DNA of 48,607 nucleotides. Origin: Rhodospirillales bacterium (lineage in GTDB: Bacteria; Pseudomonadota; Alphaproteobacteria; ATCC43930; CGMCC-115725). This document shows, in pieces, positions 43,522 to 48,607 of this stretch. Position 1 is the first letter of the stretch. Every line of letters begins with the position of its first letter. Under the pieces are notes generated by a model that was given only the letters and a program-made list of their open reading frames with translations, did not search any database and was not told the origin of the DNA. The position numbers and the translations under genes are program-made. The stretch spans positions 1 through 48,607 of the forward strand of contig JAQGIC010000011.1 of NCBI GenBank assembly GCA_028288725.1. Direction: 5' to 3'.

Positions 43522-44181
43522 TCAGCCGTGGTTGTCGGCTCGGTTCGGCAGATAGAACATCTCCGGCTTCAGGTCCACGCCTTGGCGCGGATCGACCAGA
43601 GCGACCGTGGTCAGCCTATGCTGCGGATCGAGCACGATCCACTGCTTCAGCACCAGCGGGTCGTCCTGGAACACCAGGGTGATGCCCCCGGCGTTCGGAT
43701 CCTTGGTCTGGACGCACGTGATGCGCAGGCTTTTCGGGCCGCGCTCGAACCGGGTCACGGTCACGTCGCCGGACAGCCTGATCGCCTCGCGCAGCAGGAA
43801 CCAAATCGGCGTCGAATCGACCGGGAAAAACTGTACGTTCTTCAGTTCCAGGTCGTTGACCGCGACGAAATTGCCGTCGGACACGATCAGCAGCTGGACC
43901 GGCGGCTGATATTCGAAGCGCAGCTTGCCGGGGCGCGACAGATACAGTTCGCCCTCGGCGGTCGAGCCGTCCGGGTTGGTCTGCTGGAACAGCGCCTGCA
44001 TGGTCTTGATATTGCCCAGATAGCTCTCGATCCGCTTCAGATCGGCGGCGTCCTGCGGCGTCAACGCGACGGACACCGGGGCGGCGGCGAATGAAATGAC
44101 GGGTGCGAATGCCGCGGCCAGCGCGACGACGGCCGCGCCGCGCAGCAGCGCGCGCCGGGATAGGTGCCGCTCGATGGGCAT
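43522..44181 (-). CDS. lolA: Outer-membrane lipoprotein carrier protein LolA
   Basis: A 219-residue protein from ATG 44181. The N-terminus SRRALLRGAAVVALAAAFAPVISFAAA is a signal peptide with a twin-arginine pair, so export may be by Tat. The mature part has LKRIESYLGNIKTMQALFQQTNPDGSTAEGELYLSRPGKLRFEYQPP, typical of LolA, which ferries lipoproteins across the periplasm. WIVLDPQHRLTTVALVD and the C-terminus fit too. It follows ftsK, as often in alphaproteobacteria, but is separated from it by repeat copy 2. Confidence 0.92.
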   Translation of the reverse strand: MPIERHLSRRALLRGAAVVALAAAFAPVISFAAAPVSVALTPQDAADLKRIESYLGNIKTMQALFQQTNPDGSTAEGELYLSRPGKLRFEYQPPVQLLIVSDGNFVAVNDLELKNVQFFPVDSTPIWFLLREAIRLSGDVTVTRFERGPKSLRITCVQTKDPNAGGITLVFQDDPLVLKQWIVLDPQHRLTTVALVDPRQGVDLKPEMFYLPNRADNHG

Positions 44182-44344
44182 GATGTGCGACCGCTCCGAC
44201 CTACAAGGACCCTTATTTGGCCGCGCGATTATGGCGGCGCAAGGGCGATCTGCCTGGCGCGCTTTCCGGTTCGGATCGCCTGATCCAAACTGTTCGAATG
44301 GACTCATTCGGACGATAGGAATTCGCGCCAGATCAATAACGTCC

Positions 44345-44380
44345 GAGCATGTTTCGACGACGCGTAATCGAAACATGCTC
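44345..44380. repeat. Hairpin GAGCATGTTTCG adjoining repeat copy 2
   Basis: GAGCATGTTTCG (44345-44356) and CGAAACATGCTC (44369-44380) are perfect 12-base inverted arms around a 12-base loop. It lies directly next to the mosaic element, in the lolA upstream gap (44182-44488). GAGCATG-type palindromes are common dispersed intergenic repeats in alphaproteobacteria. Confidence 0.75.
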
Positions 44381-44491
44381 TAGGGCCTGATCCGATCAAA
44401 CCGGCTCGGTTTGATCGGATCAGGCTCTAAATGTTTGGTCTAGAGGGCGATTCAGATATGAGGCCGGTCGGCCTTATATCATCGCACTCTA
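44380..44491 (+). repeat. Mosaic palindromic intergenic element, copy 2
   Basis: It begins CTAGGGCCTGATC, contains a perfect 19-base stem GCCTGATCCGATCAAACCG (44385-44403 with 44407-44425; loop GCT), then CTCTAAATGTTTGGTCTAGAG and GGGCGATTCAGATATGAGG, and ends in a hairpin of about 12 pairs (44455-44480) and GCACTCTAG. The final TAG (44489-44491, minus-strand reading) is the ftsK stop codon. Same family as 16588-16703 and 48221-48365. It fills the 307-base gap between ftsK and lolA, which holds no gene. Confidence 0.9.
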
Positions 44492-46918
44492 GCGCGGCGG
44501 CGGGGCCAGGACCTCGCGCTTGCCGACATGATTGGCTTGGCTGACAACGCCTTCCTGTTCCATGCGTTCCATGATGCGGGCGGCCCGGTTGTAGCCGATC
44601 TGCAGATGGCGCTGGACGAAGCTGGTCGAGGCCTTCTTCTCGCGCGTCACCAGGGCCACGGCCTGGTCGTAGAGATCGTTAGACGGATCGCCGTCGCCGC
44701 CGCCGCTGGTGGCGGCGCCGCCTTCGGCCGAGGCATCGGCACCGTCATCCTCGGTCACTTCCTCGACATAGCTCGGCTGGCCCTGGCTTTTGAGGAAATT
44801 CACCACCGCCTCGACCTCGCCGTCGGAGCAGAACGGTCCGTGGACCCGGGTGATGCGGCCGCCGCCGGCCATATACAGCATGTCACCACGGCCCAGCAGC
44901 TGCTCGGCACCGGATTCGCCGAGGATGGTCCGGCTGTCGATCTTGGAGGTGACCTGGAAGCTGATGCGGGTCGGGAAATTCGCCTTGATCGTGCCGGTGA
45001 TGACGTCGACCGACGGGCGCTGGGTCGCCATGATGATATGGATGCCGGCGGCACGCGCCATCTGCGCCAGGCGCTGGATCGCGGCCTCGATATCCTTGCC
45101 GGCGACCAGCATCAGGTCGGCCATCTCATCGACCACCACGACGATGAAGGGCAGCGGGTTCGAATCGAGCGGCTGATCCTCGAAGGTCGGCTCGCCGGTC
45201 TCGGCATCGAAGCCGGTCTGGATCCGGCGCGACAGGTTCTCGCCGCGGGCCCTGGCCTCGGCTAGCCGCGCGTTGTAGCCCTCGATATTGCGCACGCCCA
45301 GCTTCGACATGGCGCGGTAGCGGTTCTCCATCTCCCGCACCGTCCATTTCAGCGCCACGACCGCCTTCTTCGGATCGGTCACGACCGGGGCTAACAGATG
45401 CGGGATGCCGTCGTAGATCGACAGTTCCAGCATCTTCGGATCGATCATGATGAATTTGCATTGATCCGGCGGCATCCGGTACAGCACCGACAGGATCATG
45501 GTGTTGATGCCGACCGACTTGCCCGAACCCGTCGTGCCGGCGATCAGCAGATGCGGCATCTTGGCGAGGTCGGCCACGATCGGCGCGCCGCCGATATCCT
45601 TGCCCAGCACAAGGCTGAGCTTGGCCGACGAGCGCTCGTAGGCGTCCGACGCCAACAGCTCGCGCAGATAGACCGTCTCCGACTTGGCATTCGGCAGCTC
45701 GATGCCGATGACGTTGCGGCCGGGCACGACCGCGACGCGGACCGACACGGCACTCATCGAGCGGGCGATATCGTCGGCCAGGCCGATGACGCGTGAGGAT
45801 TTGGTGCCCGGTGCCGGCTCCAGCTCGTAGAGCGTCACGACCGGGCCGGGCCGGACCTTCACGACCTCGCCCTTGACGCCGAAATCTTCCAGCACGTTCA
45901 AGAGCAGCAGCGCGTTCTGCTGCAGCGCCTCTTCGCTTGGGCCCGACAGGCCGCGGGTCAGCGGCGCCTCGGCCAGCAGGTCGAGCGGCGGCAGGTCATA
46001 TTGGTTCTGCGGTTCCAGATCCAGGCTCGCCTGGCGCGCCTGTTCGGCCCGTCTGGCCGGCGCGGGGGCGGCCGGCTTGGGCGCGACGATTCCGGGCGGC
46101 AGCTCGCGCCGGGCGCCCGTCACGGGCTCGCGCGGGGCCGGATGATGGGCGCCGGCGTCGCCCAGGGTCGGCTCGCGCCGATCGAGCGAGGCGGCCTCGG
46201 CGGCCTGGCGCTTGACCCGGATCGGCGGTTCGCGCGGCGGCCGCTCGGCCAGCGAGGCACCCTGGCCGGCGAGATTGCGGCCCCAGTTCCAGGTCTGCCG
46301 CCCGACCTTGCCGCCGGCCTTGGTCGAGGCGGTCGCCATTTTGCCGGCGCCGCGTCCGACCTCGCGCCACTCGCCGCGCGTCAGGCCCAGCACATAGATC
46401 AGGCCCAGCGAGACCAGCGCGCCGATGCCGGCGCCGATCGGGCCGGTCAGCTCGCCGATCGCGAGCTTCTGCCAGAACAGCCGGCCGATGACGCCGCCCA
46501 GGGCGCCGGGCAGAATGCCCAGGCTGAGCGCGGCCGCCACCATCAGGCAGGGCAGCAAGGTCAGGCGCAGCCAGACCCGGCGGATCGGCAATTGCAGCAG
46601 CAGCCGGAGCGACCAGACCGCTACGACCGCGGGCATCAGAACGCTCGCCACGCCGACGCTCTGGATCAGCACGTCGGCCAGAATCGCGCCGGACTGGCCG
46701 CCGAAATTCGCCGGCACCTTGTCGACCGCCTGGTTCCAGGACGGATCGCTATGGTCGTAGGTCGCCAGGATCAGGAACAGGATGATGCTGGCGACGAACA
46801 GCACGCCGCCGGCCAGCTCGTTGACGCGCCGGCGCAGGAATTCCTTCACGCCGGGATCGCGGGTTTTGTCGCGGGTCTTGTCGAGCGTGGCCGTCAGGTT
46901 GGCCATGGCGATCTTCAC
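44489..46918 (-). CDS. ftsK: DNA translocase FtsK
   Basis: An 809-residue cell-division DNA translocase. Start GTG 46918, with AGGAG nine bases before. N-terminal membrane domain with four or five helices ([71 protein letters not shown]), a Pro/Arg/Ala-rich linker (about 185-310), then the motor: Walker A GTTGSGKS (461-468), [32 protein letters not shown]. The C-terminal gamma domain (winged helix, about 735-809) contains [24 protein letters not shown], which reads KOPS. The stop is supplied by repeat copy 2. It lies 16 bases after an aminotransferase gene. Confidence 0.98.
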   Translation of the reverse strand: MKIAMANLTATLDKTRDKTRDPGVKEFLRRRVNELAGGVLFVASIILFLILATYDHSDPSWNQAVDKVPANFGGQSGAILADVLIQSVGVASVLMPAVVAVWSLRLLLQLPIRRVWLRLTLLPCLMVAAALSLGILPGALGGVIGRLFWQKLAIGELTGPIGAGIGALVSLGLIYVLGLTRGEWREVGRGAGKMATASTKAGGKVGRQTWNWGRNLAGQGASLAERPPREPPIRVKRQAAEAASLDRREPTLGDAGAHHPAPREPVTGARRELPPGIVAPKPAAPAPARRAEQARQASLDLEPQNQYDLPPLDLLAEAPLTRGLSGPSEEALQQNALLLLNVLEDFGVKGEVVKVRPGPVVTLYELEPAPGTKSSRVIGLADDIARSMSAVSVRVAVVPGRNVIGIELPNAKSETVYLRELLASDAYERSSAKLSLVLGKDIGGAPIVADLAKMPHLLIAGTTGSGKSVGINTMILSVLYRMPPDQCKFIMIDPKMLELSIYDGIPHLLAPVVTDPKKAVVALKWTVREMENRYRAMSKLGVRNIEGYNARLAEARARGENLSRRIQTGFDAETGEPTFEDQPLDSNPLPFIVVVVDEMADLMLVAGKDIEAAIQRLAQMARAAGIHIIMATQRPSVDVITGTIKANFPTRISFQVTSKIDSRTILGESGAEQLLGRGDMLYMAGGGRITRVHGPFCSDGEVEAVVNFLKSQGQPSYVEEVTEDDGADASAEGGAATSGGGDGDPSNDLYDQAVALVTREKKASTSFVQRHLQIGYNRAARIMERMEQEGVVSQANHVGKREVLAPPPR

Positions 46919-46934
46919 CGGCGGATCTCCTGCA

Positions 46935-48128
46935 TCACAGCACCTGCACCAGTCGTTCCAGCGCTTCCGTCAGGGTCGTCTCGTCATGGACGAGCGCCAC
47001 GCGCAGGAAACCGTCGCCCGGATTGCGGCCCGACGCGTCGGGCACGCCGATATAGTTGCCGGGCAGGGTCTTGATCGCGGCTTCCTGCCACAGACGCCGG
47101 GCGGCGGCCTCGCTGTCGCCGACCTCCAGCCACAGGAAAAAGCCGCCCTCAGGCCGGTAGAAGCCGAAGCGGCCGCCGAGCAAACGCTCGGCGATGTCGA
47201 TCTTGGTGCGGTAGAGCGCGCGGTTGGCCTCGACGTGGCTTTCCTCGCGCCAGAGCGCCGCCGCCCCTGCCTGGATCGGCATCGGCACCTGCGAGGCCCC
47301 GAAGCTGCGGAAACGCTGAAAGCGCGCCAGCAGCGTCTCGTCGCCGGTGACGAAGCCGCAACGCAGGCCGGCGGCGTTCGATCGCTTCGACAGGCTATGG
47401 AACACCAGCACATTGGCGAAACCCTGGCCCAGCGCCTGGCAGGCTTCCAGCGCGCCGGTCGGCGGTGCCTTGTCCCAGATCTCCGAATAGCATTCGTCGA
47501 CGATCAGGGTGAAATCATACTCGCGGGCGAGCGTGATCGCGCGCTTCAGATAGTCCAGGCTGGCGATGGCGCCCTGCGGGTTGGCGGGGCTGCACAGAAA
47601 GGCCAATGACGTCCGCTCCAGCGTCGCGGGCGGAACGGCGTCGAAATCCGGCAGAAAGCCGGTCTCGCGCGTCGCGGGCATCGGCACGATTTCGGCCCCG
47701 GCCATGGAGGCAGCACCGCGATAGACCAGGTAGAACGGGTTGGGTAGCAGCACGACCGGCTTCTTGCCCTGCTCCACCTGCGGCACGGCCATCTGGGTCG
47801 CCAGATACAGGCCTTCCTTGGTGCCGGACAGAACCAGCGCATGGCGCGCCGGGTCGAGCGATCCGGGCGCGAGATCGTAGCGGCGGGTCAGCCATTCGGT
47901 CACGGCCAGCCGGTAGTCGTCGGTGCCCTGGACCGGCGGATAGCGGTTCCACAGATCGCTGTTGCTTGCGATCGTCTCGGCCAGAAACGCCGGCGGCGCG
48001 TGCTGCGGCTCGCCGACCGACAGCAGCACGGGGCGCTGATTGGTGCGCGGCGCGATCGGCGCCAGCAGCGCGTTCAGCCGCGTGAACGGATTCTCGCCGA
48101 GCCGGTCAAGTCGCTCGTTGATCAACAC
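46935..48128 (-). CDS. Class I/II PLP-dependent aminotransferase
   Basis: A 397-residue fold-type I aminotransferase. Landmarks: [40 protein letters not shown] (the N of NPxG), VDECYSEI (Asp binds the PLP ring nitrogen), [18 protein letters not shown] (Lys Schiff base) and [10 protein letters not shown] (Arg for substrate carboxylate). It is upstream of ftsK, as in many alphaproteobacteria, and may be the succinyldiaminopimelate transaminase DapC-type enzyme of lysine synthesis; an aromatic or aspartate transaminase role is not excluded. Confidence 0.92.
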   Translation of the reverse strand: MLINERLDRLGENPFTRLNALLAPIAPRTNQRPVLLSVGEPQHAPPAFLAETIASNSDLWNRYPPVQGTDDYRLAVTEWLTRRYDLAPGSLDPARHALVLSGTKEGLYLATQMAVPQVEQGKKPVVLLPNPFYLVYRGAASMAGAEIVPMPATRETGFLPDFDAVPPATLERTSLAFLCSPANPQGAIASLDYLKRAITLAREYDFTLIVDECYSEIWDKAPPTGALEACQALGQGFANVLVFHSLSKRSNAAGLRCGFVTGDETLLARFQRFRSFGASQVPMPIQAGAAALWREESHVEANRALYRTKIDIAERLLGGRFGFYRPEGGFFLWLEVGDSEAAARRLWQEAAIKTLPGNYIGVPDASGRNPGDGFLRVALVHDETTLTEALERLVQVL

Positions 48129-48220
48129 TTATTCCCTCTCAAGGACCCTCGGGGGGCCAAGTCCTGCCGGACCGACTTGCAAGTCGAATCACAGCGTTAC
48201 CCGAGACTCTTCAAGGTGAT

Positions 48221-48365
48221 TCTAGAGCCAGAGCCTGATCCGATCAAACCGAAATCGGTTTGATCGGTGAATCAGTCTCCAATCAAATAATTTAGAGGGC
48301 GATTCGGATATGAGGCCGATCAGCCGCGAGCGAAGCTCGTCGGCAGGCCTCATGTCATCGCGCTC
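48221..48365 (+). repeat. Mosaic palindromic intergenic element, copy 3
   Basis: It begins TCTAGAGCCAGAGCCTGATC, has the stem CGATCAAACCG-AAAT-CGGTTTGATCG (48241-48266), the linker GGTGAATCAGTCTCCAATCAAATAATTTAGAGGGCGATTCGGATATGAGG region (48266-48316), a nested outer pair ATGAGGCC (48310-48317)/GGCCTCAT (48346-48353) with inner arms CCGCGAGC.../...GCTCG, and ends CATGTCATCGCGCTCC. The TTTAGAGGGCGATTC core is shared with copies 1 and 2. It fills most of the gap between the aminotransferase start and the amtB terminator. Confidence 0.85.
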
Positions 48366-48390
48366 CATGCGAAAAGGAGGCGAGACGAAA

Positions 48391-48422
48391 ATCGGCGCCC
48401 CTCCTTTCGAAAGGGCGCCGAT
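48391..48422 (-). terminator. Rho-independent terminator of amtB
   Basis: On the minus strand, ATCGGCGCCC (complement of 48413-48422) pairs with GGGCGCCGAT (48391-48400) around a 12-base loop with its own CTTTCGAAAG core, and the stem is followed by TTTTCGTC. It lies 45 bases after the amtB stop (48468-48470). Confidence 0.8.
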
Positions 48423-48467
48423 CCGCATACTTCCTTGGCCCCGGGGAGGGCTGGAGGGGAAGTTCGG

Positions 48468-48607
48468 TTACTGAACGGTCTCGCCATGGAGTGCGAGGTC
48501 GAGGCCGTCGCGTTCGACTTCCTCTTCGACGCGCAGGCCCATGACGACGTCGAGGAGCTTGAGGATGACGAAGCTGGCGATGGCGCAATAGACCACGGTG
48601 AAGGCGA
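48468..48607 (-). CDS. amtB: Ammonium transporter, C-terminal fragment
   Basis: The window ends inside this gene. The last 46 codons, read on the minus strand to TAA (48468-48470), give a final membrane helix (FTVVYCAIASFVILKLLDVV) and the C-terminal tail GLRVEEEVERDGLDLALHGETVQ, the conserved cytoplasmic end of Amt/AmtB channels that binds the PII protein GlnK. glnK, which often lies upstream, is outside the window. Confidence 0.92.
   Translation of the reverse strand, partial: AFTVVYCAIASFVILKLLDVVMGLRVEEEVERDGLDLALHGETVQ

Noticed and set aside
44155-44181. Alternative longer start for LolA giving 284 residues
   Set aside because: The upstream residues lack any family similarity, and the signal peptide begins at the ATG at 44181.

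Overview
The window is strongly GC-rich, with G or C at most third codon positions and dense, often 4-bp-overlapping genes (ATGA, GTGA, TGATG junctions). Gene content points to an alphaproteobacterium, most likely of the Rhodospirillales type: an aminotransferase-ftsK-lolA block, an orphan OmpR-type regulator paired with a metallo-beta-lactamase-fold enzyme, a DUF4865/LysR pair and many ABC importers. This placement rests on gene content and style only. I saw no rRNA, tRNA, CRISPR array, transposase or phage gene.

Layout. 1-127 is the end of a sulfotransferase gene. 175-7054 (minus) is a sugar-utilisation operon: substrate-binding protein, two permeases and ATPase, then, after a palindromic repeat, a GH31 alpha-glucosidase; an upstream 11-bp direct repeat looks like a regulator site. 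7281-9290 holds a PLP-homeostasis protein, an L,D-transpeptidase-fold protein and a conserved-looking unknown. 9386-14718 is an unusual divergent cluster: a GTP cyclohydrolase II with a degenerate RibB-like N-terminus and a CDP-alcohol phosphotransferase on the minus strand; a RibD-type reductase, an MDR oxidoreductase, a pterin-synthase-fold protein lacking its catalytic residues, and a GT4 glycosyltransferase on the plus strand. It resembles a pathway for a modified, glycosylated pteridine or pyrimidine that I cannot assign to any known product. 14820-16417 is the regulator/MBL pair.

16701-19751 holds an orphan oligopeptide-type binding protein, a LysR regulator and a divergent DUF4865 gene. 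From 32286 down to 19742 (minus) runs an almost unbroken chain of eleven genes: four glycosyltransferases, a histidine phosphatase, a polysaccharide deacetylase, a small membrane protein and a complete oligopeptide/oligosaccharide-type importer. Divergent from it lies a very unusual 913-residue ABC protein whose nucleotide-binding domain is interrupted by an internally repeated segment, followed by a cyclic-nucleotide-binding protein and a serine beta-lactamase-like hydrolase. Together 19.7-37.0 kb looks like a cell-surface glycan synthesis, export and uptake locus of unknown product.

36999-39907 holds a HAD phosphatase, exodeoxyribonuclease III and a TPR-containing glycosyltransferase-like protein. 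39986-41827 encodes the two final steps of the gentisate pathway (dioxygenase and fumarylpyruvate-hydrolase-like FAH protein). 41914-48128 (minus) holds a small membrane protein, a class I glutamine amidotransferase, LolA, FtsK and an aminotransferase; 48468 to the window end is the C-terminus of an ammonium transporter.

Three copies of a mosaic palindromic element (about 16.6, 44.4 and 48.3 kb) sit between genes, and two of them supply the TAG stop codon of the neighbouring gene.
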